64,000 nt of DNA from Lepturacanthus savala (taxonomy: Eukaryota > Chordata > Actinopteri > Scombriformes > Trichiuridae). Where the stretch lies: assembly GCA_030544235.1 (NCBI GenBank), contig CM060461.1, positions 8,563,449 to 8,627,448 of the forward strand, written 5' to 3'. The notes below the pieces were generated by a model. The model saw only the letters and a program-made list of their open reading frames with translations. It ran no database searches and was not told where the DNA came from. Made by a program: the position numbers and the translations under genes. This document shows, in pieces, positions 12,937-25,132 of the stretch (its first letter is position 1; every line of letters begins with the position of its first letter).

Positions 12937-14311
12937 TTTTTCAAGAATTTCTTCATCAGCCACTGTCTTAGTTTGGACCACTGAACAAAACAGAAGCTCT
13001 TTGTTAACACACTCATTCAATGAGGTAAAAGGAGTTTAAACGGTTGACCCAAATGTGCCCAGCTAAAGTACCATTAGAAAGGAAGCAAAGTGGATCTTGT
13101 GGGGTAAATAGAACAATCATTTGAAATACAGAGACGTTGGGTGCAGTGGCATGTTGCCGAGCTGGGGCCGTTTCTATTCAAATGGCTGCGGTCACGTGTT
13201 TCGAGGCCGTTTGTGCTTGGCTGAGCCCTGCTCCCTGGGTCGGATCACCAATTTAAGGCCCCTGATTAGAATGCTGAAGTGGATCAGTAGATGATTCACC
13301 ACTTGGCTCCAGCATCAAGATGTTTCTGTCTGCACTCTATTTCACCACTGAGTAACACATGGATCTTAATGCAATAGCCTACAGTATCTATCTGGAGGAG
13401 GGGGATGTGTACAGCTTGGTAGTTAAGTGGTTATCTACTTTTTTATTATGGTGACACTTTTGATCCTTATTACTGTAGTGTATTTGCACTATAACTCCTA
13501 TAAAAATAACTTGCCATCTTTAAAGTATCTTTATCTGTTTAACACTGGTGCTTTGACTGTTAATGCTAACTACTGAGGGCTCACTGATTTCAGTTTTCAA
13601 ATCTCAGGGCTGTAGTAGCCATTGAGGCATAGTTTTTAGTATTTTTCTGGGACTTTAGTAGGTTTTAGAAACTTGAGTGGAGTCTACATTTTACCATAAA
13701 AAACATGCATATTTTAAGGCTGATTGCAGTATTTTTTGGACCTAGTAGATTCAGATTTGCTTCACCAGAACTGTATTACTGGCAGCATAGAGAAGGCTTT
13801 GGAAGAAATTCATGTTTGGAATTAAAGCAGTACTTTTTATTATATTATATATTATTATTATATTATATTTATTATTATTTTTACAAGTCTGTAATTGCCC
13901 AGTAATTTATTATGAGGTTTCCTGGAGAGAACAATGTAATCTTGTGGTATGATAAGAGGCAATGTTCTGAGACTTCTGAGACATAAATAAAGAGGAGTTT
14001 GTTATGTTAATAAGTTATTAAGTGCAAGAATTGAAGCTCCATTGAGTCCAGAATAATTTCCTTATAGGTACATTTTTTAGTTTCTGCTAGTTTCTAGTTG
14101 TGGGGTTGCAGATTGTAACCAAATGAGTACGCCAAGAGGACTCATTTGAAAAGCCATCTATAAACTCCATTCTGGACTATGGTAAAACCATGCCAATGCA
14201 ACATGGCAGGCTACACAGAGAACTGCTCCCCATGTAGGTAATACTAGCTCAGTCTAAGGTTATAAGAACACTACAATTCTTATTTTGATTGAAGTATATA
14301 CTGATAAAACA
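12935..14311. other. No gene recognised
   Basis: Largely AT-rich, with a TATTATATTATTATT-type patch near 13840-13875. No coding or RNA feature was seen. Confidence 0.5.
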
Positions 14312-14313
14312 TA

Positions 14314-14650
14314 CACTACCATTCAAAAGTTTGGGGTCACTTAGAAATGTCATTATTTTGAAAGAAAGGCACTGTTTTTAATCAGAAATACACTTTGTTA
14401 ATGTGGTAAATGACTATTCTAGCTCCAAATGTTTTTGGTGTAATATCTACATACATATAGGTGTATAGAGGCCCATTTCCAGCAACTATCATTCCAGTGT
14501 TCTAATGGTACAATGTGTTTTCTAATTGCATCAGAAGGCTAATGTAATACAATTTTTTATTGTTATTTTATTTATGTTTATTGTTTTTACTACCCATGGT
14601 GGTAAATAAAAGTTGTCTGGATGACCCCAAACTTTGTCTACTTTTGAATA
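14314..14650 (+). mobile_element. Tc1/mariner-like MITE, family 1, copy B (short subfamily)
   Basis: The left terminus CACTACCATTCAAAAGTTTG and on to GGGTCAC is intact and preceded by TA (14312-14313). The right end (ATGACCCCAAACTTTG, then CTTTTGAATA) is partly scrambled. The internal sequence jumps from the GCATCAGAAGGCTAATGTAA block straight to the CATGGTGGTAAATAAAAG block, the same deletion seen in copies D and E. There is no transposase. Confidence 0.82.
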
Positions 14651-16570
14651 TAATATTCTATTTCTGTCCCATTTGTTCCAGTAGATTTTGATAATTGCTA
14701 CTAACTCTTACACACCAGAGTTTTAAAAGTCATGAACACATAATTTATAAATTTTACCAAACCGGTTGAATCACTGTAATATTACTAGTGAATCATACCA
14801 ATCAGCATTAGAAATAAGTAGAAGCAGCAACTTTCTGCAGGGTATTACTTGAATAAAGGTAGACCACCTTAACTCGATTACATAGGCCAGTGAACTGGGA
14901 GAAGTTACAGGAATCTATTCTGTCAAAGCCTGGAGCTGTAAAAAATATGTGTGCTCATGATTTGTCAGTCACTTCGAATTCAACCAGAGCTGTTCAACTG
15001 GTAGTGACCTGACCACAAGGAAGGCATTATCAATAATTGATGCCTTCAGTTATAATTGATATTAATATAGCCACTGGCTCAGTGTCATAGTTTACGCAAA
15101 TATATTTAAAGCCATTCATTTTTCATTGCACATTCTGAAATAGCTAGACATGTGTTTAACAGCTTTGAGATGGTTGGCTGCGAAAGATTCTTCATATCTC
15201 AGTTGGATAGAGCTGATTGAAAACAGGTTCACTGCTGTTCTGCTGCTGTCGATAAATAACTGCACGTCATTTCTGGAAATATTGAAATCTAGGCAATGAC
15301 CACTGATACTCTCCAGTAAGGATTTGTTTTACTCTCATTGATGATTCATGAAATCATTTATCTAAATTACATTTGCGTTGTTCCAGCTATTTAACAATGT
15401 AACCAATAGTTGGAATCAGTTGCAAAAAACTCACACTGAAAACTGAGAAAACAACACGAGAAACTCTCCAAATTAAGAAATTCACAACCAAAAATAGCCA
15501 CATTAGGTGAAATCATAGTCTTATTAGGCTTCATGTTGGATACCATTATCCATACTGAGAGCCGAGAAGTTGCTGTTGGTATTCAAGTGATAATTTCTCT
15601 GACCAACAATCCTCTTTGGTTACCCAGCAACAGGGTCCCTGACGACGTCCCCCAGGAGGGAGATTTGGTTTAGGAAGCCGAGGAAACAGAAGAGGGCCAG
15701 TTCATGGCAGGAGATTGAGAGAAAAAGGGAAAGATGCTATCTTTTATCGAGTATCCAACATTTTCTTTTCCGACTTTATCTAATACAGGTGTTCCATCTG
15801 CAGCAGTACAAGCTCAAAGGAAGCACTGCAGGGGAAAAAAAGGGGGAAAAATATGACAGGCAGCTTGGTAAGCGGCTGTCTGTGGCCTTCAGCTGTGCCA
15901 TAAACATTCCACAGCTCAATATCCTTTGCGTTTGGAATTTCATGTTGTTATGAAAAAGGGTTTTCATAAAGTACACCTGTAATTTTTCTCCCTACTCCCA
16001 AGATAATCTTGGCAGCGTGGATTCATCACCTGCTTGCAGGTAATGTGTCACGCCGCAAAATGAAAGTGAAAACAAAATGCGGACTTTCATCTTAAACGCA
16101 TTACTCCTTGCATGCTTTCACATACCTGTGAACAACATGCCACTGCTCCACATCGATTGGCTGCATGGAAATAGTCCAACGTCCAATCGATCAGCTGAAC
16201 CCGTTGGTGAGCGTGCTTATCACGTGCGTCTGAGCAGAACAGGAGAGAGGTGTGATGACTCAGGGAGTCAGTAAAGGCTGACTTTCATCATGCTGCCCTC
16301 GGCTGAGAGGGAGGTGCATGCAGTGCTGGAAGCCCAATGGTTGAGATCATTTACATGTATTTTACAGTAGCAATATAATATTACAGTGATAAAGTCCTGC
16401 TTTCAAAATACTATCAATAAATTAGGAATATTGTGAGAGACTGTGGATTTAAAAAAAAATCTGGGGGGTAGTAAATATTAAACTAATGAAAATTTAGTTT
16501 GTTCTTATTCACTATTCATATTATCAACCAGAACTTGTAAAATTCAGACCAAATAGGAAAAGCACTGGTG
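14651..16570. other. No gene recognised
   Basis: AT-rich to mixed sequence with scattered short open frames only, without domains. No repeat boundary could be drawn. Confidence 0.5.
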
Positions 16571-16572
16571 TA

Positions 16573-17044
16573 CACACAATTCAAAAGTTTCAGATCACTT
16601 AGAAATGTCCTTATTTTTGAAAGAAAAGCACTGTTTTCAATGAAGATAACTTTAAAATATTCAGAAATACACTCTATATATTGCTAATGTTGTAAATGAC
16701 TATTCTAGCAGCAAATGTTTTTGGTGCAATATCTACATAGGTCTCTAGAGGCCCCTTTCCAGCAACTATCACTCCAGTGTTCTAATGGTATAATGTGTTT
16801 GCTCATTGCGTCAGAAGGCTAATGGATGATCAGAGAACCCTTGTTCAATCATGTCAGCACAGCTGAAAACAGTTTAGCTGGTTAGGGAAGCTAGAAAACT
16901 GACTTTCAAATCATTATTTCTAACCTTGTCAATGACTATATTTTCTCTTCATTTTCCAACTCATGGTAGTCAATAGTCAAAAGTGTGACTTTTCATGGAA
17001 AACACAAAATTGTCTGGGTGACCCCAAACTTTTGAACGGGAGTG
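16573..17044 (+). mobile_element. Tc1/mariner-like MITE, family 1, copy C (long subfamily)
   Basis: The element is flanked by TA on both sides (16571-16572 and 17045-17046). The left terminus is mutated (CACACAATTCAAAAGTTTCA) and the right one reads ACCCCAAACTTTTGAACGGG then AGTG. The body matches copy A, including GAGAACCCTTGTTCAATCAT, AGCACAGCTGAAAAC and GAAGCTAGAAAACTGAC. The transposase region is deleted just after that block. Confidence 0.85.
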
Positions 17045-17046
17045 TA

Positions 17047-18598
17047 AATAACAATATCCCTAAAATATTGTGAGTAGTCTAATTGAAAGTATAAAGTTAT
17101 GAGTAATAGTCATTAAGCAGCAGAATAGCTAGCTTTTCATTGCTGTAGTTGCCATTTGAGCTTACCGGTATATATTTTGGAGTTCTTTAGCCCATAGACC
17201 CAAGCATTATTTTATAAGTCAGTCATATGATTTGTATGAATAAGCTGTGGAGTTAAATGTAGTGGCATAAAATGTATGACATGGCGTCTCCCGCTATGAT
17301 GTAGTGTAGTAGAAGATTAGTTTGTTTAGAAATGATCCCAAAGACTATTAACAGCCATCATGTTTCCAGTCTCTGAAGAGTAGTTGTGAGTAATGCAGAC
17401 TCCAGTGTGTGTGCCTGGGAACACAGTTCACTTTACAGAGCTTTGGTAGCTTGCTGTGCCACATATCACAACCTATTGACTTTGTACCGATGTTCTTACA
17501 ATACAGTGGAGTGCTTTACACGAAACCACTCTGTAGACTAAAAAAAACACGATTGCTGATATTAGTCTTTCAAGCCATTTCTAAACAAACTACCCTGCTC
17601 AAACTCAATTTGTGGCAAATGCAACCAGTGCAACAGTGTGGCTCATTAATATGTTTTAATAGTTTTTGGATAACTGAAGACTATGGCACAGAGGAATACA
17701 ATATATCAGGCATGCACAGTTTTAAGTAGGATAAATTTCACTGTTGGTTTGGCTCTACACATTAGATTTATTGACAATAAGCAAACTGCCAGCCATGTCC
17801 CTTAAGAAGAGTAGTAGTTTTATTTAGTTCCATTCCATTCATTGTTCATCCTTCATTTACATAGAGTGAGATACATCCTGTGCCTGGAAATGGAAAAGAA
17901 AAATATTCTCTTTGTTTGTGTAATCAAGACAATGATTGATTACATTTTGCACACCTTCAGTAAATCCCAAAATATTTGATGATGACTGGAACTGCTGGAA
18001 TTCATGAGCACATATCTTTATTGATGCGTGCACCCTTCCCATTGTTGCGACTGCCCCCAGAACAGAAATTGATTCTAAATTCACCCCAGCAGACGAATCG
18101 ATCCCTTTTTTGTGTCGCCTAGATCTTCTGCCAAGTACAAACCTGGCAAATGTCTCCCTTTCAGCAGAGAGAAAACGACTTTGTGTTCTGAGGAAAAAAA
18201 AAAAAAACACACACACCAACACCGAAGGCAATGTTTTTTTGTTTATGGTTCAGCGCCCTGATTTAATGTTTTAATAATGCTCAGAAAAAGAAGCGAAGGG
18301 AGTTTGCTCCCTCAACTCAGCCTCCTTTCTGATTTACATGGCATTTAGTCCATGCAATAAGTGCTATATTTGAGGTAAAATGTATTTTTTTTTAAAAAAG
18401 CATGAAACTTAGTGAAAATTAGGAATATTTTCAAAAAACTGAGCCATTGCAAAACACCTTTGCATACTTGGTGTCACCTTAAGTGCTTCTCCCCAACAAT
18501 GTCCTCCTCTGGAAAGCCTTAGTTGGGGGGATTTGTTTGATTCCTCTTCCTGTAGGAGAATTGTCACCATTGACAATCAGTGTTTTATTTGAGACACA
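17047..18598. other. No gene recognised
   Basis: AT-rich sequence. The open frames at 17409-17729 (+) and 17857-18231 (-) show no domain, and the latter includes a homopolymer-derived poly-Phe run, so neither is taken as a gene. Confidence 0.5.
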
Positions 18599-19370
18599 TT
18601 GGCTGCATTCGAAACTGCCTACTTCCCACCTACATAGTAGATGGTTTCCTACATACGGTTATATTTTTATATTTTTACTATCCCAGAAGTTATTGGGAGG
18701 TCTATAACTGCACTAGAAGAAGAACTTTTCCTTATCTTTCCCCCAAACTTCATTGAACAATATAATAATTACAAATTCTTTCTTACATAAACTCATTAAT
18801 CTTACATAAAATCCATTAATGAAAAAATCCTTACTAAATCAACCACATGAAAATTATGTTTAAGGACACATTACCATATTATGTGAGATATTGACTTTTC
18901 ATTCAGTTAAGTGTTAAAAATTGTGACAAGTTATTGCACAGTTTTTGTATTGGTCCATATTTGTCAGCTAAGAGTAATAGAGGGGAATATAAGATTTTAA
19001 TTTTGCATGTAAAACATGTTATTGAAGGTCTTTGATTTTTACATGCATGTGATATTTTCTCATAATCATGATAATACTGATCATATCACCTATTTTTTTT
19101 TTAGCAATGTCTTTGTATATTAGGGTTATCAAAAGTTGTGATTCTCTATTTAGAGTTTAACCAATTATAAGAAGAAATTTTCCTGGTGGTGCTGTAGTTG
19201 CCCGTCTTTTGAACCTGGACGTTCAAAGGATGGGCAAGATGGCGGAGCCCTAGAACATCCGAATTGTGCTGTCTACTGGCAAACTTCCTACATACACGCT
19301 ACTACGGTGGCATTGAGGTAGTAGCTATTTGTTAGCTATTTGTGATACTAAGGTTTCAGATGCAGCCACT
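18599..19370. mobile_element. Non-autonomous DNA transposon with TIRs (family unassigned)
   Basis: The left end TTGGCTGCATTCGAAACTGC and the right end GTTTCAGATGCAGCCA are inverted counterparts. The next inward blocks, CTACATAGTAG at left and CTACATACACGCTACTACGG at right, also suit fish elements that start GGCTGCATTCGAAAC. No transposase frame is present. A clean target duplication was not found, so borders may be off by a few bases. It contains the hairpin at 19200-19235. Confidence 0.6.
19200..19235. repeat. Imperfect hairpin inside TIR element
   Basis: The arms GCCCGTCTTTTGAAC (19200-19214) and GTTCAAAGGATGGGC (19221-19235) pair with two mismatches around a 6-nt loop. Confidence 0.75.
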
Positions 19371-22300
19371 GTCCTGCAGAAAGCTCATTGTCGTGTCATT
19401 TCTAAGATCCCGAAATGAGGCTGACTTCAGCCTCTATGTGGATAGCATGACAAAGCTTCTCCCATTGGGCTTCAGCCACACAAATTAAGCACATCGGTTA
19501 CCTCTTCAAGTTAAAGACTTGGCAGGTGTTTCCGAAAACCATTTCTGGTGTGGCAAAGGAATTTCTCTCAGGGAAATTCACAGTTACAAAGTCAAAGGGT
19601 TGTTTTTTGTGGAGGCGCAACACTTGGCGCATCTGTTTGGTATTTAGGGCGATTAGCGTTGAGTGCTAAGCACACAGGTGGGAGGAGAGGTGCAGTCAGG
19701 TGGGTGGTTCATTCAAATGAAAAACAGGTGTTGTATTCTGGTTGAAATTTGGTCTTAGACGTTTACCTGAAAACAGATGTCTCAGAACCTTTATTTCTTT
19801 ATATTAGATCCCCATTAGTCACTGCCTCAGCAGTGACTGTTCTTCATGGAATCCAAGCCTGTTTGCCTTTTTATGATGCAACGTCAATCTGCTGCTGCCT
19901 TGATGATTCTACCACCAGATCAAGCTAAAAACCTGCTGCAGACCCACTGAAATAAAGTATAAATGCTTAAAATATGCAATTAAATGGGTCCTATTGTGAA
20001 AAAAAGCATCTTTGACCTACATGGTCAGTCCTCCTAAGACTTACAACCTTGCACTTGTCAGTGCACTTCTGTGGTTAAAAAAGAGGGCCCAAAAAAGTGT
20101 TTTCAGCAATGGCTGCAGGTCAAGTACATGAGCAGAAAACTGTTACAGTGAAGGGAGTTGGAGGAGCTGCCCCTTTGTCGGGGTCTGTCAATTAAGATCA
20201 GTGTACCAAGGAAGATACTGCTGGGGGACAAGCATTCGGTGGCACCAGTAGATGGACCCAGGTGATTGGAGACCACTGTGGTCAACTGTTGGCTGCCGGG
20301 GGTATTGCAAATGGGAAAAAAAGCCTCCATAAAGTGCACAGCTCTGTGTTAAAAGTGGAGGAGACTGTGAATGGTACCAACAGAATCAAAAAATCAAACC
20401 ATGTTTCTGAAGTATGTTTTTTGAGGTGAATCTTTGTGTTTTGCTCATAATGAAGACAATTATTCATACACACAAAATGCATGCAATATACATGATATTA
20501 TGAGGTTGAGCCTAGGTTCTCAGATACTGTGATTTCACCATTAACTATTCACCTGAACAGTTTGTGATGTTGTATATGGTATCATTGTAATCTTTAACCA
20601 TCAAAATACATTATTCATAGATTATATGGCGGAAAGATAAATGGCTGCTATAAGGCATGTTGTGATGGTTCTTTTTCTGAAAATGCTCAGGGCCCCAAAC
20701 TATACCAAGTTTCATGCTTTTATGAAAAAAAGTGGGATAAAAAAAAAATCACATCACCTGAAATAATTAGCATTCTGGACAGAATGGGCTGCTCTCCTTT
20801 GAGAGGAAAGAGGGAAAAAAACACATTGTCAGGAACCAATTGTCTGTAAATGAATGGCAGGGTCACCCACCACAGTAAAATGTTAATGAGCAACAGTACA
20901 CTTGTTCAGAATGCAGGAGGGCTTGAAAGAGGCAGGCTTGAATATAACACGCCACAACGGTAATTGAGGCCGACTCTCCTTGCCACAACCGCTGAAAACA
21001 AACAATATCAAAACATATGGCGATGTGGTCACAGTTTGAAATCATTTTCCTTAAGGAGCCGTGTTCCTAATAAGGTCCGGGTGTCAACAAAATAACATTT
21101 ATATTTTAGCATTCTCTGATCTGCTGAAGGCTGGACTGGAAGACACTTAGATCTTGAATTAGTAAGACGAGGAAGTAGCGAGGAGGGCAAACGTCTAAGC
21201 CTTCAACAAAAGTGGTAAACAGATATTCTCTCGTGAATGCTGAAAAGTTTTGCATATGGCAGAAAGGGGAAGGAAATAACAATGAGGTAGGAAGTCCTTT
21301 AGGGAAATAGGATTTAGATTGGAGGAAAGGTTTCCTATAAAAGTGCACCATAGGCTACAGTATAGGATATGAACCTCTCATACAAAGGTTCTGTATTCTG
21401 GACAAACTCACCAAAATGTCACATCACATCTAGCTCACTGCTGCAGTAGGTAAAGAAGTGTCATTGCAAGTGGTTTGATTTGCACTTGACGGACACATTA
21501 CAGAAGCAGCATGACCTTTAAGGAGCTTCTGAGGCTATCAGCACTTTGTGGTGGTTGTACATATCCTCACTGTAGATATCGTCCTTTAGAGTGTGTTCAA
21601 TTTTAGTTTCATGTAAGGACAAACCGTCAATTTCTCTTTTCATTCATGTGTTGCCATGACACAATAGATATCTATTTTTTTATGTATTGTTGCTGCCTCC
21701 ATCGAGCTGTCAAAACACGTTAGGATGAACACAAAAGGTAGAATCATGGATCGCCAAAATACAAGCACTCATAAAAAGCACAAAGGACAGAATGGTCACA
21801 AAAGCAGCAATAAACTCCAAAAGGAGCCAATAAAAGAGAGATTGAGGCCAATTACAGGAGAGTTTGGTGAAGAGAGTGTGATTCAATGCGTAGACAGTTG
21901 CAAAAGGTCGACATAAAAATACGGGAAGAAGAAGAGGTATTGATCCCCATGGGGAAATTGCTCATCTGCATTTGAGCGATTCGATGCACTACAGGAGAAG
22001 TGGCCGAGGCCAAATGCAATAAAACTCTGTGTATATTTAGATGTAGAGATCTGTGTAATTACAAAACAGGAAGCATGCATTTGAAGTATTTTTGTCAAAT
22101 GTATAAAAACCTACGTTCCTACGTGCTTTTTCCCATCTCATTTATCCTGAAATCATATGCACATGCACGAGCCTTCTGACCATCCCCACGAGTTACTGTA
22201 CATGGCTTCCAACACGCCCCGACTGCCTGGTTTGCATATAATAGGCCAACATTAAGTTCAATTTTAAGGACAAATGACAGCAGCATTCTGGAAGCAATTG

Positions 22301-22584
22301 AAAAGAAAGAATCAATTTCACCGACTGTGAACATTATATCATTTGGCACAGCCATTACACACGGCTACAGTCTTTATAAAGTGTCGTTTTAACGACCTGT
22401 TAGTTGGTCACACCTGAAATTGCTTCTATTATAATATTATAATATTAATGTTCTTTTTTATATAAAGATCATGTATTATGCAGAGAAAGCACATAACCAA
22501 GAAGTAAAGCAAATGCAGCAATAACCCCTAACATTTCCCCTTCACCTTCATTAAAATGTATCAATCAAGTTTTGTCACATGGTA

Positions 22585-22586
<2 letters not shown>
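19371..22586. other. No gene recognised; possible LINE-tail relics
   Basis: The stretch near 19785-19870 (TTAGATCCCCATTAGTCACT then CTTCATGGAATCCA) resembles a reverse-oriented 3' terminus of a teleost non-LTR element. A TATTGATCCCCATGGGGAAA motif near 21938 is of the same kind. The block 22019-22370 is unique-looking and balanced in composition, so it is a candidate conserved non-coding element. No exon was seen. Confidence 0.4.

Positions 22587-22653
<67 letters not shown>
22587..22653. repeat. (AT)n microsatellite
   Basis: A pure AT dinucleotide tract of 67 bp, followed by ACTGTATATTGTGTATAGTA. Confidence 0.95.
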
Positions 22654-22654
<1 letters not shown>

Positions 22655-22856
22655 TGTATATTGTGTATAGTATATTGTATTGTGATTTGAAACCAAATAC
22701 ACTTTTCGAACATATAATGACAATATATGAACAATAGCTAAATTACCAATCTGCAGCCTTCAAATGGTAAAGTATGTACAACACAATGTTTCAAATTAAA
22801 TCCAAAAATCAAATTAACCTGAAAAACATATAAAGCTATACTATTTTTAGCTATAC

Positions 22857-22893
22857 TATTTTATAGGCATGCCAAAAACATGCCTATAAAATA
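22857..22893. repeat. Perfect 15-bp inverted repeat (hairpin)
   Basis: The arm TATTTTATAGGCATG (22857-22871) is perfectly complementary in inverted order to CATGCCTATAAAATA (22879-22893), with a 7-nt CCAAAAA spacer. Directly upstream, AGCTATACTATTTT occurs twice in tandem (about 22833-22862), and the second copy leads into the left arm. Confidence 0.9.
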
Positions 22894-23291
22894 ACACAAT
22901 ACAATACAACAGTAATTACATTATCAGTTTTGATACTTTGATACTCACTTTACCTTTTTGATTTAGTGAGTGCAATTTTATTACATTATCAGGAATTATT
23001 ACATTTTCAGGAAATTGTAACACTATTTGTCACACTCTGCAGGAGAACCCCAACGCAGACACAGGCACAGTGGAAAGCCCATACCTAACCTTGTATTCTG
23101 AAAAAGAAAGGTTACAGATAAATGTTTGCAACTCTGAAAAATTAGTAAACATGTCTTTGCCTGTGGAGCTATTGATGCAATTTTGCTGGAATTGTGATCT
23201 ATATGAATCTAGTATTCTAAGGGATATGTTATCCAATATCATGTTCATATATATCTGAATAAGCATCTCTCCCCATATTTTCTCTGTTAAA

Positions 23292-23320
23292 CATTATGGA
23301 TATGTCACATATCCATAATG
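23292..23320. repeat. Perfect 13-bp inverted repeat (hairpin)
   Basis: CATTATGGATATG, a 3-nt spacer TCA, then CATATCCATAATG form a perfect palindrome. It could extrude a tight stem-loop. It is not inside a recognised transposon. Confidence 0.93.
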
Positions 23321-25132
23321 ATCCATAAACTTTTATATGGTTGGATCTTTCCAGATACTAGATGTTTTTTGCCAATGTTGCATTTTTGTGTCCACGCAAA
23401 TAAAGTATACCACCTTCCCAGCAAACTAATAAATAGCTACTGTGTTTTTATTGCAAATCCATCAATTTCATATATAACAGAAGAATATTCAGTCTGTTCA
23501 TATGATACCCTGAGTTATTTGTGAACAATTTAATTATTTTTAAATAAATTGCAGTAATGTATGCACTACACATTCTGCCACACATTAATTTCTGTACCTT
23601 CAGTGTTATACAAAGATTTAGTTTAACCAAGAGTACTTACTTGTTTTTTTAATCTTAAAAAAACTGAAACATATAACTATATTTTTAGCCATATTCCTAC
23701 ATTCCGAAAATATTTTCATTCTTATTGTGTCTTCCTTCAGCATATGCAAATAAGGATGAGTCAATTGTAGCCATGTAGGTTGTGTGCTTACTTGACTTGT
23801 GAAATGGCATATATGTCACAAAGTTAAACTCGCTGCACCTCCCTCTGAGTCTGACATCTGTGCATGGCCCAAAAAAACAAAAAGAATCCCCCAGAAAATA
23901 TGGCAGCTTGTGTGAATGCATTTCATATCAAAATGATATCAAAAATAAGTGAAGGAAAGAGTTGTCAATCGCTGCATTTCTCTTTTCTTTTCACTGGTTT
24001 TGCACATGAAAGCTGACCTTCAAACTAAAATCCATCCATATGCAGCAGCATTTAAATTACAGGTGGTTGCCTTGGTTACCTGGGGTTGGACACTGTACTG
24101 GAAAATTGATGTATGAATGCACCACAGAACACTTGTTGGTGGGGTGCATGTGCAAAAATCAGATTCCAGAACATGCTTCAGATTTCTTTTTTTATATATT
24201 AGGAAACTCAACAATATGATTTAATATGAGCAGAACTTGGCTGAGCTTTATTGATCCTCAGGTCAGTTTCCCTATAAATATTCTTGTTTTAAAACATCTG
24301 TCATGGCCATAAAGTAAAGTTCATTGCTTCTCTTTGAGGTACATAATTTATTATAGAGGTACATAGACTTAACAAGTCTACTCAACCAGTAACTGTAAAA
24401 TGTTCTCTAAGGTATGGTATATAGCATGTTAATTGTAAAACCCTGAGGTGTAGGTTTTCTGAGGAAAATCAATCACTTTCCAAAAATGAGTTATTCAAAT
24501 GTGCTTGCACTTAATGAACGTGATATCTATCATCTGTGGCTCATTAGGTTCCACATAAGCACAGTCCATCATAGACTCATATTTAGATGATTCATGTCCT
24601 AATAAAATGGGGAGTGCATCGTTATCTTTGCAGAATAGTTCTGTACTTTGATGCACAAATGATAATATGAGCCTTAATTAGGTAAAACTGAGTCTCTGAC
24701 TAACCTAGGCTGTGTCTGATCTTTGTAACTTTTAGGAGAGCGTATGAATTTATTGTGGTCATCGTCTCAAACACAATCACTTCTCTGATGGAAGATTTTA
24801 CAACTTCATGATGGTCCTCAGACTCATTGAGCCCTTTCACATCTAACTATAATTATTTACAATAAATGGTCAGTTCCTTTTGATGGAAGTGTCTGTTTTG
24901 TTTGTTAATTGTTTGTTTTGTTTATCAATTTGTTTAAGAAAGGACGATGCACATTAATAAACATGAGCGCTCGGGACCATCGTGTAAATGTGCCAGATTT
25001 ATCCATACAGGCAAATTATCATGTGCAGTCCTTAGCGATTTGGTGGCATATAAAAACATTAATAAAAATAAAACATGCAAGGGCACAAAGCAAATGAGCA
25101 CAGATACTTAGTAGAACAATAACCTACCAACG

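Larger units (their letters stand above)
22654..25132. other. No gene recognised; two strong hairpins
   Basis: AT-rich, with the hairpins at 22857-22893 and 23292-23320 listed separately. Short open frames show no domain. A GCTTTATTGATCCTCAGG motif near 24245 may be a relic of a non-LTR 3' end. Confidence 0.5.

Noticed and set aside
24240..24275. 3' end of a LINE or SINE (TTTATTGATCCTCAGG)
   Set aside because: A single short motif with no body or duplication; too little to annotate.
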